In this document: piece by piece, positions 21,433 to 28,599 of the stretch | Numbering within the stretch: position 1 is the first letter of the stretch | How the letters are laid out: each line of letters opens with the position of its first letter | NCBI GenBank assembly: GCA_030681835.1 | Contig: JAUXRN010000051.1 | Location: 1 to 32,535, forward strand | Reading direction: 5' to 3' | From: Actinomycetota bacterium | Lineage (GTDB): Bacteria > Actinomycetota > Actinomycetes > S36-B12 | Length of the DNA: 32,535 nt | The notes under the pieces: model-generated | Told to the model about the DNA's origin: nothing | What the model saw: the letters and a program-made list of their open reading frames with translations, nothing else | The model's database searches: none | Program-made: the position numbers and the translations under genes

Positions 21433-23802
21433 ATGCCTGACCTGCGCATCGGCGGGGTGCTCGACCCCGCGACCCACGAGAAGACCGACGCCGACACCCT
21501 GATCTCCTCGGCCGACCTCACCACGCACGGCGTGATCGTGGGCATGACCGGGTCCGGCAAGACGGGCATGGGTGTGGTGGTCATCGAGGAGTGCCTGTCG
21601 GCCGGCGTCCCCGTGCTCGCGATCGACCCCAAGGGTGATCTCACCAACCTCTGCCTGACCTTTCCGGCCCTGGCCCCGTCGGACTTCGAGCCCTGGCTCA
21701 ACCCCGGCGACGTGGCCAAGGCCGGGGTGCCCGCTGCCGAGTACGCGGCCCAGCAGGCGACGACGTGGCGCGAGGGACTCGCCGGCTGGGGCATCGACCA
21801 GGCGCGGCTGGCCAGCCTGCGGGCCGCCGTCGAGTTCGAGGTCTACACGCCCGGATCGACCGCGGGCCGGCAGCTGAACATCGTCGGGTCCTTGCAGGCT
21901 CCCGCAGCCGACGCCGACCCCGAGGACACGGCCGACGAGATCGAGAGCTACGTGTCGAGCCTGCTGGGCATGCTCGGCATCGATGCGGACCCGCTGGCCT
22001 CGCGCGAGCACGTCCTCCTGTCGGCACTGATCGCCGATTCGTGGAACGCCGGCCGTGATCTCGACCTCGCCACTCTCCTTGGCCAGGTGCAGCAGCCCCC
22101 GCTGCGCAAGCTCGGCGTCCTCGAGCTCGACCAGTTCTTCCCATCGGCCGACCGGGCGCAGTTCGCCGTGCGGCTCAACGGGCTGCTGGCCTCCCCCGGC
22201 TTCGCGACCTGGCTGGCCGGCGACCCGATCGACATCGGCGCGATGCTGCGCACGCCGGACGGCCGTCCGCGGTGCGCCATCGTCACCACGGCCCACCTGT
22301 CGGACGAGCAACGCTCATCGGTGACGGCTCTCGTGCTGTCCAAGCTCGTGACGTGGACCCGTCGCCAGGGCGGGGCATCGGACCTGCGCGCCCTTCTCTA
22401 CATGGACGAGGTGGCCGGCTACCTCCCGCCGACGGCCAACCCGCCGACGAAGAAGCCGATCATGGTGATGCTCAAGCAGGCCCGGGCATTCGGCGTGGGC
22501 GTCGTCCTGTCGACGCAGAACCCGGTGGACGTCGACTACAAGGCGCTGTCCAACGCGGGCACGTGGCTGATCGGCCGGCTGCAGACGGAGCGGGACAAGG
22601 CCCGCCTGGTCGACGGGCTGACGAGTGCGACCGGCGACGTGGACGTCTCAGCCCTCGGCGACATCATCTCCAGCCTGGGCAAGCGGCAGTTCGTGCTGAA
22701 GAAGGCCGGCGCCAACGCTCCCGTGCTCACGACGAGCCGATGGGCGATGAGCTACCTGCGCGGACCGCTCATCCGCAGCGAGATCAGCCTGCTCGCCGAC
22801 CTGGGCCTCGTCGCCACGGCGGCACCTGTGCAGGCTGCCCCCGCGCCTGATGCCACGGTCGCGGACCCGCCTGCGCCCACAACGGCCACCGCCCACGACG
22901 AGACGCCCGTCCCACCGGCAGTGGCCGAGGGAGTGCGGGTTTCCTACCTCGACCCGGCCGCGCCCTGGGCCGCCACGATCGGCGCCGCGCCTGGCTCGCA
23001 CGTCCGGCCCGCGGTGGTCGCCCGGGTGCACCTGCGGTTCGACGACACGAAGGTCGACCTGGTGCACGACGAGGAATACGAGGCTGTCCTGTTCCCCATC
23101 CCGGCGATGCCGGGCGGGGCCGACTTCGCCACGGTCGACTACGACGACCGGGACTTCACCGACCAGGCGCCGTCATCACTGGCATACGGCCTCGGGTCCG
23201 CCGACATCGCGAAGAAGGCCTGGTGGACGTCGCTTCAGCGCACGCTGGCCGACCACCTCGTGCGGACCCGGTCCGTCGAGGTCTTCCTCAACCGGGAGCT
23301 CAAGCAGTACTCGCGGGTCGGGGAGACCCGCGAGCAGTTCGCCGCCCGATGCGCCGAGGCAGCAGACGACAAGGCCGATGCCGCCATTGCGGCCCTGCGA
23401 TCGAAGTACGACACCAAGCTGCGCGCCCTGCACGCGCGCTACGACACCGCCGCGTCGGCCAGTGCCCGAGCCGCCTCCCGGCATGAGGCCGAGCACGGCA
23501 CCGGCGCGCAGGTGGCCACCTTGCTGGGCGGGCTGTTCGGCGGCCGGCGCAGCCGCGGCTCCATCGTCACGGCGTCACGGCGCGCCGCGACATCCGCGTC
23601 ACGCGTCGATGCCGCCCAGGAGAAGGCGAACACGGTCGGTCGCGCGATCCTCGACCTGGAGGACGAGTTGGCGGACGAGGTCGAGGCGATCGACACGCGC
23701 TGGAAGGCCAGTGCCGTTGGCATCGAGACCGTGTCCGTGCCGCTCGAGCGCACGGATGTCAGGGTCACCGAGTTGAGGCTCGCGTGGATCCCGATCGGGT
23801 AG
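21433..23802 (+). CDS. HerA/FtsK-like ATPase (helicase HerA domain) with C-terminal coiled coil
   Basis: 789 residues. An N-terminal RecA-like ATPase domain (about 1-470) has Walker A GMTGSGKT (37-44), DPKGDLTNL, Walker B LLYMDEVAGYLPP (DE at 325-326), the HerA-type sensor block QARAFGVGVVLSTQNP (about 349-364) and GRLQTERDKARLVDGL. A Pro/Ala/Thr linker (about 475-500) follows, then a roughly 110-residue globular part, then a long Ala/Glu/Arg-rich coiled coil (about 625-755) with a Gly/Arg break. HerA-type ATPases form hexamers that pump or unwind DNA, but no NurA-like nuclease or other usual partner is next to it. Start ATG 21433 has AGGTGGG four bases upstream; GTG 21424 is an alternative. 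Role unknown. Confidence 0.85.
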   Translation: MPDLRIGGVLDPATHEKTDADTLISSADLTTHGVIVGMTGSGKTGMGVVVIEECLSAGVPVLAIDPKGDLTNLCLTFPALAPSDFEPWLNPGDVAKAGVPAAEYAAQQATTWREGLAGWGIDQARLASLRAAVEFEVYTPGSTAGRQLNIVGSLQAPAADADPEDTADEIESYVSSLLGMLGIDADPLASREHVLLSALIADSWNAGRDLDLATLLGQVQQPPLRKLGVLELDQFFPSADRAQFAVRLNGLLASPGFATWLAGDPIDIGAMLRTPDGRPRCAIVTTAHLSDEQRSSVTALVLSKLVTWTRRQGGASDLRALLYMDEVAGYLPPTANPPTKKPIMVMLKQARAFGVGVVLSTQNPVDVDYKALSNAGTWLIGRLQTERDKARLVDGLTSATGDVDVSALGDIISSLGKRQFVLKKAGANAPVLTTSRWAMSYLRGPLIRSEISLLADLGLVATAAPVQAAPAPDATVADPPAPTTATAHDETPVPPAVAEGVRVSYLDPAAPWAATIGAAPGSHVRPAVVARVHLRFDDTKVDLVHDEEYEAVLFPIPAMPGGADFATVDYDDRDFTDQAPSSLAYGLGSADIAKKAWWTSLQRTLADHLVRTRSVEVFLNRELKQYSRVGETREQFAARCAEAADDKADAAIAALRSKYDTKLRALHARYDTAASASARAASRHEAEHGTGAQVATLLGGLFGGRRSRGSIVTASRRAATSASRVDAAQEKANTVGRAILDLEDELADEVEAIDTRWKASAVGIETVSVPLERTDVRVTELRLAWIPIG

Positions 23803-23820
23803 TCCGCGGGCATCTCGCGC

Positions 23821-24114
23821 CTAGCCGGTGGAGACGACCTCCCAGGTCACGTTGCCGTCGGCGTCATTCTGGGTGACCTCGACCGTCGCGGTGCTGCCAT
23901 CAGTGGCGTTGGACACGTCGCACGTGAACACGTTGCCCGCCTCGGCCGGGATGTCGCTGGGACAGGTCACCGTGAAGTCGCCCTCGAACTGATCGGTCAG
24001 GGACGTGTCGATCGCATCCGACACCTGCGTGCTGTCGAGGCTCTTGGCGCACCCGGCCAGGAGGCCGACGGACAGGCAGGCGGCAGCGATGGCGGCCGTG
24101 CGGGCGAACTTCAT
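23821..24114 (-). CDS. DUF4333 lipoprotein
   Basis: 97 residues. A signal peptide with lipobox LLAGC (Cys at residue 22) is followed by a single small domain. The pattern Q-V-S-D-A-I then VTCPSDIPAEAGNVFTCDV and DGNVTWEVV matches DUF4333, a small actinobacterial secreted domain with two Cys (CP and TC) that probably form a disulfide. It is attached to the outer face of the membrane; the function is not known. The ATG at 24114 has GGAG seven bases upstream; the longer upstream frame lacks homology. It diverges from the next lipoprotein gene across 146 bases. Confidence 0.88.
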   Translation of the reverse strand: MKFARTAAIAAACLSVGLLAGCAKSLDSTQVSDAIDTSLTDQFEGDFTVTCPSDIPAEAGNVFTCDVSNATDGSTATVEVTQNDADGNVTWEVVSTG

Positions 24115-24260
24115 GGGGTTCTCCAGTCGATGGGTGCCTATGGTGGGGCAACGGTACCCGCTAGTTCCGCCAAACCGCGGCACGGGCGGCCCGCCCGCGG
24201 CATAGTGGACAGTCCGGTGCAGCGGAACAGCCAGAATCGTCGACCAGTCAGGGGGCACCG

Positions 24261-24803
24261 ATGAGGGTCGGTTCGCGCGCGATCATCTCGGTGGCCGTTG
24301 CCGCTGCGGCAGGGACCTTGCTGCTGGGGGCATGCTCGTCCGACGACGCTGCCGGCGAGGGCGACGCCTCCTCCAGCGACGCAGCCAGCCCGGGCAGCAG
24401 CGCGAGCGGCGACACGGTGCTGGCCGGAGCCGCAGCGGCGGCGTGCGCGGCCTACTTCGAGCTCGACCTGCTCAACAGCACGTATGCGGGCGGCGCGGTG
24501 CAGGACGGCGACATGACCGAGGCCCAGGCCCGGGCGGACTTCACGCGACTCCTGCGGATCATGGTGCGGCAGGGCGAGGCGGCTGAGGAGGAGGGCAGCC
24601 TGTCCCCGAAGTTCGCGGCCAACGCGACCCGCATGCGCAAGGCCGTCAAGGGCCTGGGCCGGGATGAGTCGCTGTCCGACCTCACCAAGAAGGAGCAAGC
24701 CAGCTTCGCCCTGCAGTCATCCCGCACCCAGAAGGCGTGCGAGCGCGCGGGATTCGCGCTGCCCGACGACAACATCGTGGCGCGCACCGCAGCAGGGATC
24801 TGA
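24261..24803 (+). CDS. Lipoprotein of unknown function
   Basis: 180 residues. A lipoprotein signal peptide with lipobox LLGAC (Cys at 25) is followed by a low-complexity Ser/Asp/Ala/Gly spacer (about 26-55) and a helical domain (about 56-180) with two Cys (AACAAYFELD and QKACERAGF) that may bridge. I recognise no family. AGGGGG lies before the ATG and CATAGT about 55 bases before it is a possible -10. It precedes the TesB gene by 8 bases and may be co-transcribed with it. Confidence 0.78.
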   Translation: MRVGSRAIISVAVAAAAGTLLLGACSSDDAAGEGDASSSDAASPGSSASGDTVLAGAAAAACAAYFELDLLNSTYAGGAVQDGDMTEAQARADFTRLLRIMVRQGEAAEEEGSLSPKFAANATRMRKAVKGLGRDESLSDLTKKEQASFALQSSRTQKACERAGFALPDDNIVARTAAGI

Positions 24804-24811
24804 GCGGCTCG

Positions 24812-25681
24812 GTGGCCGGGCCCGTCGATCAGCAGCACTTCGTCGACCGCGTTGAGCTCCAGCAGGTCGATCGCGACATCTTCACCGGCTGGTGCCATTC
24901 CGGGGCCCCGTTGCGCGCGTACGGCGGGCAGATAGCCGCGCAGTCGCTCATGGCCGCCGGACGGACGGTCGACCACGACCAGCGGCGTGTGCACTCGCTG
25001 CACGGCTACTTCCTGCGACCGGGCGGGACCAAGGAGTCCATCACGTACCTGGTGGACCGGCCCCGCGACGGCCGGTCCTTCTCGACGAGATTCGTCCGAG
25101 CGGTCCAGAACGGCGAGACGATCTTCATGATGACGGCGTCCTTCGCCACCCAGGACGACGGCCCGCAGCACCAGGTCCCGGCTCCGCCCCTGGACATGCC
25201 CGAGGACCTCGTCGAGGTCTTCCCCGCGATCGCCTCGCACGTGATCGGTGCCGAGGAGCGGCGGGCGCTGGACTATCCCGATGCGAGCATCATCGATCTG
25301 CGGGTCGCCGATCCGGCCCAGCGCCTGGAGCTCGCCGCCGGTCGGTACGAGCGGCTCGCCTGGGTGCGCGTCCGCGAGGAACTCCCCGACGACTGGCTGG
25401 TCCAGTCATGCGCCCTGACCTACCTGTCCGACCTGACGATGGTCAGCACCGCGCTGGCGCCTCACGTCGGCAGCTACCAGCCGAACGAGCTCATGCTGGC
25501 CTCGATCGACCATGCCATCTGGTTCCACGCGACGATCCGCACGGATCGGTGGCTGCTGTTCGCCCAGGACACGCCGGTCGCGCGCGGTGGGCACGGCCTG
25601 GCCCGAGGGCTCTTCTTCGACACCGAGGGGACGCTCGTGGCGTCCGCCGTCCAGGAGTCCCTCATGCGAACCCGGCGGTAG
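24812..25681 (+). CDS. tesB: Acyl-CoA thioesterase II, TesB family
   Basis: 289 residues, the usual TesB length (about 286). It has a double hotdog fold and hydrolyses medium- and long-chain acyl-CoA in the cytoplasm. The first hotdog shows RVELQQVDRDIFTG, AYGGQIAAQSLMAAGRTV and HSLHGYFLRPG. The second has LSDLTMVSTAL (catalytic Asp), LASIDHAIWFH and the terminal VASAVQESLMR (catalytic Gln). The GTG at 24812 starts the conserved domain; the frame is open upstream into the lipoprotein gene without homology. The ribosome site is weak, so coupling to the preceding gene (8 bases away) is likely. Confidence 0.9.
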   Translation: MAGPVDQQHFVDRVELQQVDRDIFTGWCHSGAPLRAYGGQIAAQSLMAAGRTVDHDQRRVHSLHGYFLRPGGTKESITYLVDRPRDGRSFSTRFVRAVQNGETIFMMTASFATQDDGPQHQVPAPPLDMPEDLVEVFPAIASHVIGAEERRALDYPDASIIDLRVADPAQRLELAAGRYERLAWVRVREELPDDWLVQSCALTYLSDLTMVSTALAPHVGSYQPNELMLASIDHAIWFHATIRTDRWLLFAQDTPVARGGHGLARGLFFDTEGTLVASAVQESLMRTRR

Positions 25682-25684
25682 GAC

Positions 25685-25712
25685 CACCCGCATCAGGAGC
25701 ACCCGCATTAGG
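25685..25712 (+). repeat. 13-bp direct repeat, 15-bp period
   Basis: CACCCGCATCAGG (25685-25697) and CACCCGCATTAGG (25700-25712) differ at one base. The second copy runs into the DosR-like palindrome. It may be part of the control region of the usp gene. Confidence 0.6.
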
Positions 25713-25749
25713 GACCAAGGTCCCCTAGGTCGGGGCCTGTCTCCCCGTG
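25708..25749 (+). promoter_or_regulatory. DosR-like palindromic box, with a weaker second copy, upstream of usp-CBS
   Basis: TTAGGGACCAAGGTCCCCTA (25708-25727) matches the mycobacterial DosR (DevR) consensus TTSGGGACTWWAGTCCCSAA at 16 of 20 positions, with intact GGGAC and GTCCC cores. A second, weaker box (25730-25749, 12 of 20) starts 22 bases later, two helical turns away. If transcription starts at the usp ATG (CATGCT is six bases before it), the two centres fall near -65 and -43. This layout fits an activator pair. The regulator gene is not in this window. Confidence 0.6.
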
Positions 25750-25782
25750 GGCAGGGAGCCGGGGAAGGGGCATGCTGAGGCC

Positions 25783-26688
25783 ATGGCTCCCAGTTCCCCC
25801 TACCGCGGCCGTGTCGTCGTCGGCTTCGATGGCTCGCCTGCGTCGGCAACGGCCGCTGCCTGGGCCGCCGAGGAGGCCACCGTCCGGGGGCGTGGCCTGA
25901 CCGTCGTGCATGCGATCCTCCCGCCCGTCATGACCGGTGGCCTCGGGGTCGGCCTGCCCGCGAGCGCGGAGCTCGTCGAGCAGATGGAGGAGGGCGCCCG
26001 CGAGCAGGTGCGCGAGCTGGTCGGGACCCTCGACGCCACCGACGTGGAGGTGCAGGTGACGATCGGCGGGCCGAGCGGCGTCCTGCTCGAGGCCTCCGAG
26101 GAGGCTGACCTCGTCGTCATCGGCTCGCGTGGGCGCGGCGGCTTCGCCGGCCTGCTGATCGGCTCGGTGAGCGCCCAGGTGGCCGCCCACGCCGAGTGCC
26201 CTGTGGTCGTCGTGCGCGGCGTCGCGGCCGCGGGGGCTCGTGACGTCGTGGTCGGAGTGGACGGCTCGGATACCGCCCAGGCCGCCATCGCCTTCGCGTT
26301 CGACGAGGCCAGCCGGCGCGGCTGGTCGGTCATCGCCGTGCATGCGTGGGACATCCCGGCGTACGACCTGCTCATCGTGCCCAACGGGCCGGTGCCCATC
26401 CCGCTCGCGGACGTGGCCGACGACGAGGTTCGGCTGACGGCCGAGCTCCTGGCCGGCTTCCGGGAGAGCTACCCGGACGTCGACGTGCAGGAGCACCTCG
26501 TCCACGGGCCACCGGTGTCGTCGCTGCTCGACGCTTCGCCGAACCCCGCGATGATCGTCGTCGGGACGCGTGGGCACGGCCCCGCCATCGGCGCGCTGCT
26601 CGGATCCGTCAGCAATGGCGTGCTGCACAAGGCACACGTCCCCGTCGCCGTCATCGCCAGGCCCGCGACGCCGTTGGAGGCCGCATGA
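25783..26688 (+). CDS. Universal stress protein, tandem UspA domains
   Basis: 301 residues with two UspA domains (about 7-148 and 155-296). Each has the ATP-binding pattern: GFDGSP with GSRGRGGFAGLLIGSVS in domain 1, and GVDGSD with GTRGHGPAIGALLGSVS in domain 2 (G-2x-G-9x-GS). Such tandem proteins bind ATP and act in dormancy or stress survival, as in mycobacterial Rv2623. It is cytoplasmic, with no membrane segment. The ATG at 25783 precedes domain 1 directly; CATGCT six bases upstream may be the -10 of a leaderless transcript. The stop overlaps the CBS gene start (ATGA). The DosR-like box upstream suggests induction by low oxygen or nitric oxide. Confidence 0.93.
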   Translation: MAPSSPYRGRVVVGFDGSPASATAAAWAAEEATVRGRGLTVVHAILPPVMTGGLGVGLPASAELVEQMEEGAREQVRELVGTLDATDVEVQVTIGGPSGVLLEASEEADLVVIGSRGRGGFAGLLIGSVSAQVAAHAECPVVVVRGVAAAGARDVVVGVDGSDTAQAAIAFAFDEASRRGWSVIAVHAWDIPAYDLLIVPNGPVPIPLADVADDEVRLTAELLAGFRESYPDVDVQEHLVHGPPVSSLLDASPNPAMIVVGTRGHGPAIGALLGSVSNGVLHKAHVPVAVIARPATPLEAA

Positions 26689-27104
26689 GCGCTGTCGTTC
26701 CCAGCCCGCCGCGCCCTCCAGTTGTAGGTGATGTGATGTCCAAGCCCGTGCTGACCGTCGAGATCGACGAATCACTCTGGGATGCGTGGCAACTGCTGTT
26801 CGTCTCGGGCCTGCGCCACCTCGTGGTGCTCGGCCACGACGGCGAGTGCCTCGGCGTGCTGAGCGACCGCAACATCCTGGCCGAGGTGCCAGCGACGGCC
26901 GATAACCTCGGTCGTCGGCGCGTCCGTGACGTGCTGGCCATGGCCCCGGTCGTGTCCGTTGAGCCCGGCGTCTCGCCGGTCGTGGCGGCAAAGGCGATGG
27001 TGGCGAACGCGGCGGAGGCCGTGCCGGTCCTCGACGGCAACGGCCGGCTGCTCGGCATCGTCACGGAGTCCGACATCGTGCGGTGGCTCGTCGACGCCGC
27101 GTAG
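26685..27104 (+). CDS. Tandem CBS-domain protein, Hrp1-like
   Basis: 139 residues with two CBS domains: VGDVMSKPVLTVEIDESLWDAW to VLSDRNI, then VRDVLAMAPVVSVEPG to GIVTESDIVRWL. There is nothing else in the protein, as in the hypoxic response protein Hrp1 (Rv2626c, 143 residues). CBS pairs bind adenosyl ligands and sense energy state. The ATG overlaps the usp stop as ATGA, with GGAGG just upstream, so the two are translationally coupled. It probably belongs to the same regulon through the upstream box. Confidence 0.9.
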   Translation: MSAVVPSPPRPPVVGDVMSKPVLTVEIDESLWDAWQLLFVSGLRHLVVLGHDGECLGVLSDRNILAEVPATADNLGRRRVRDVLAMAPVVSVEPGVSPVVAAKAMVANAAEAVPVLDGNGRLLGIVTESDIVRWLVDAA

Positions 27105-27135
27105 TCCCAGACCTGCCGACCATCCACCTGGCTCG

Positions 27136-27141
27136 TAGGGT
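27136..27141 (+). promoter_or_regulatory. Putative -10 hexamer TAGGGT, leaderless start of orn
   Basis: TAGGGT is followed by six bases and the ATG at 27148; there is no Shine-Dalgarno sequence. This is one of the clearest examples in the window. Confidence 0.55.
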
Positions 27142-27147
27142 TGTCCC

Positions 27148-27759
27148 ATGGCCACCGCTGACCGCCTTGTCTGGATCGACCTGGAGATGACGGGCCTGGA
27201 CCCGCAGACCGACGAGATCGTCGAGATAGCCTGCATCGTGACCGAGTCGGACCTGACCGAGATCGACGAGGGCATCACGCTGGTCATCCGCCCGTCCGAC
27301 GCCCCGCTCGCCGCCATGGACGACGTCGTCGTCGCAATGCACACCGAGTCGGGCCTCATCGACGAGATCCCGCACGGCACCACTCTCGAGCTCGCCCAGG
27401 CAGCCGTGCTGGACTACGTGCGCCAGCACGTGCCGGAGGCCCGCAAGGCCCCGCTGGCCGGGTCCAGCGTGTACGTCGACCGGGGCTTCCTGGCCCACTA
27501 CATGACCGACCTCGACGAGTACCTGCACTACCGGCTCGTCGACGTGTCCAGCATCAAGGAACTCGCCCGCCGCTGGTACCCCCGCGTGTACTTCAACTCC
27601 CCTGCCAAGACCGGCAACCACCGTGCCCTCGGCGACATCCGCGACTCCATCGCGGAGCTGCGGTTCTACCGCGAGGCCGTCATGGTGCCGCTGCCCGGCC
27701 CCGACTCCCCCACCGCCGCGGCGCTGGGCGAGGCGCATGCCGTGGAGGCCGCCGAGTAG
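27148..27759 (+). CDS. orn: Oligoribonuclease (DEDDh 3'-5' exonuclease)
   Basis: 203 residues. Orn degrades 2-5-nt RNA in the cytoplasm, including pGpG made from cyclic di-GMP, and is often essential. The DEDDh residues are present: D11 and E13 in WIDLEMTGLD, D111 in VYVDRGFLAHYM, H158 and D163 in GNHRALGDIRDS; YLHYRLVDVSS is the usual family block. The length is normal. The tRNA-His gene follows, an arrangement common in actinobacteria. With three GGDEF proteins in the window, this enzyme is the likely final step of c-di-GMP turnover. The start codon is fixed by the N-terminal homology and by the -10 hexamer. Confidence 0.96.
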   Translation: MATADRLVWIDLEMTGLDPQTDEIVEIACIVTESDLTEIDEGITLVIRPSDAPLAAMDDVVVAMHTESGLIDEIPHGTTLELAQAAVLDYVRQHVPEARKAPLAGSSVYVDRGFLAHYMTDLDEYLHYRLVDVSSIKELARRWYPRVYFNSPAKTGNHRALGDIRDSIAELRFYREAVMVPLPGPDSPTAAALGEAHAVEAAE

Positions 27760-27794
27760 CGGCAGCCCCGTCCCCGGCATCAGGGGCCCATGGA

Positions 27795-27800
27795 TAGACT
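27795..27800 (+). promoter_or_regulatory. Possible -10 hexamer TAGACT for tRNA-His
   Basis: TAGACT lies about 60 bases before the tRNA and would start a leader of about 54 bases that includes the hairpin at 27806-27823. Confidence 0.35.
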
Positions 27801-27805
27801 CTCGT

Positions 27806-27823
27806 TCCCGCGTCCGCGCGGGA
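27806..27823 (+). terminator. GC hairpin between orn and tRNA-His
   Basis: TCCCGCG, tetraloop TCCG, CGCGGGA: a perfect 7-base-pair stem 47 bases after the orn stop. It may terminate orn or lie at the 5' end of the tRNA precursor. It has no T-tract. Confidence 0.4.
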
Positions 27824-27860
27824 TGACACGCGCCGGTCTCGCCACCGTGCGCGTGGCATG

Positions 27861-27933
27861 GTGGGTGTAGCTCAGCTGGTAGAGCACCTGGTTGTGGTCC
27901 AGGTGGTCGCGGGTTCAAGTCCCGTCACTCACC
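27861..27933 (+). tRNA. tRNA-His(GTG)
   Basis: The acceptor GTGGGTG/CACTCAC (one G-U), anticodon stem CCTGG/CCAGG with loop TTGTGGT, and T arm GTTCAAGT are all present. The anticodon is GTG. The base before the gene (27860) is G and pairs with C73, the G-1:C73 pair that marks tRNA-His. CCA is not encoded. Confidence 0.96.
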
Positions 27934-27937
27934 CCAC

Positions 27938-27956
27938 TCCGGCCGACCCCGCCGGA
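27938..27956. terminator. Hairpin between tRNA-His and the convergent heme oxygenase gene
   Basis: TCCGGC and GCCGGA form a six-base-pair stem with the seven-base loop CGACCCC. It lies between the tRNA end and the stop of the minus-strand gene and could serve both. Confidence 0.4.
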
Positions 27957-27961
27957 TCGAC

Positions 27962-28597
27962 TCAGGCCGGCAGGTGCTGCCGCTCCCGCCGTAGGAAGCC
28001 CCCCGCTCCGTGCGCACCGCCAAGCGTCGCACCGACGTGCTCACCTAACTGGCCGAACACGTCTGCGTTGCACGTGAAGGCGACCCGGCACTCGGCGATG
28101 AACTCGGCCTGCTCGAGCGGTGACCACGGAACAAGGTCGAGCAGGGACTTGTAGCGCCGTCGGTAGTGCACGGTGTCGCCGAGGTCGCTGAAGTCGTAGA
28201 ACGTCAGCGCCTCGGGACCCACGCGGTAGTGCCGTTGCAGCATCGAGGCGATCACCTGCCCGCCGGCCATGTCGCCCAGGTATCGCGTGTAGTGGTGCGC
28301 GAGGAGCCGCTGGGGACTCGTCGCGCTGGATTCGATGGCGCGCACGTAGTCGCTCACGGCCGGGACGATCGGGTCCCGCGGGACCCGCCGTCCGCACTGG
28401 GCCAGGTCGGATGCGATGCGGTCGGTTCGGTCGAGCCGCCCGTGGTCGAACAACGAGACGCTCGCGTCATCGTTTCTGTCGCGGACGCGGGCTTCGAGCG
28501 CCGCGTACACCGGGGCGAGTGCGCACATGAGGTCCGCATGGGCCCTGGCCTTGAGGCGGCCGGCAGGACAAGGTCGGGAAGCCACGTAGGCTGCCAC
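27962..28597 (-). CDS. Heme oxygenase, N-terminally truncated (proximal-His helix missing)
   Basis: 211 residues as read from GTG 28597. Heme oxygenases open heme to biliverdin, iron and CO. From about residue 13 the match to HmuO-type enzymes is clear: GRLKARAH...APVYAALEARV, then LLAHHYTRYLGDMAGGQVIASMLQRHY (distal helix, residues about 98-124, with the flexible Gly residues), VGPEALTFYDF and AFTCNADVFGQLGEHV. The first helix of the family, which carries the proximal heme-ligand His (HmuO His20 in AQAHEKAEH), is absent. Residues 1-12 show no homology, and the other two frames upstream do not contain the helix. The promoter and start of the divergent glycosidase gene lie where it should be. 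It may be a decaying remnant or a non-canonical protein; an inner start at Met24 is also possible. Confidence 0.8.
   Translation of the reverse strand: MAAYVASRPCPAGRLKARAHADLMCALAPVYAALEARVRDRNDDASVSLFDHGRLDRTDRIASDLAQCGRRVPRDPIVPAVSDYVRAIESSATSPQRLLAHHYTRYLGDMAGGQVIASMLQRHYRVGPEALTFYDFSDLGDTVHYRRRYKSLLDLVPWSPLEQAEFIAECRVAFTCNADVFGQLGEHVGATLGGAHGAGGFLRRERQHLPA
28587..28592 (+). promoter_or_regulatory. Putative -10 hexamer TAGGCT, leaderless start of the glycosidase gene
   Basis: TAGGCT plus a 7-base spacer leads to the GTG at 28600. The hexamer lies inside the first codons of the heme oxygenase frame on the other strand. Confidence 0.5.
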
Positions 28598-28599
28598 GC

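Noticed and set aside
21139-22311. 390-codon minus-strand frame across the cyclase/HerA gap
   Set aside because: Shadow of two well-supported genes; no signal or motif of its own.
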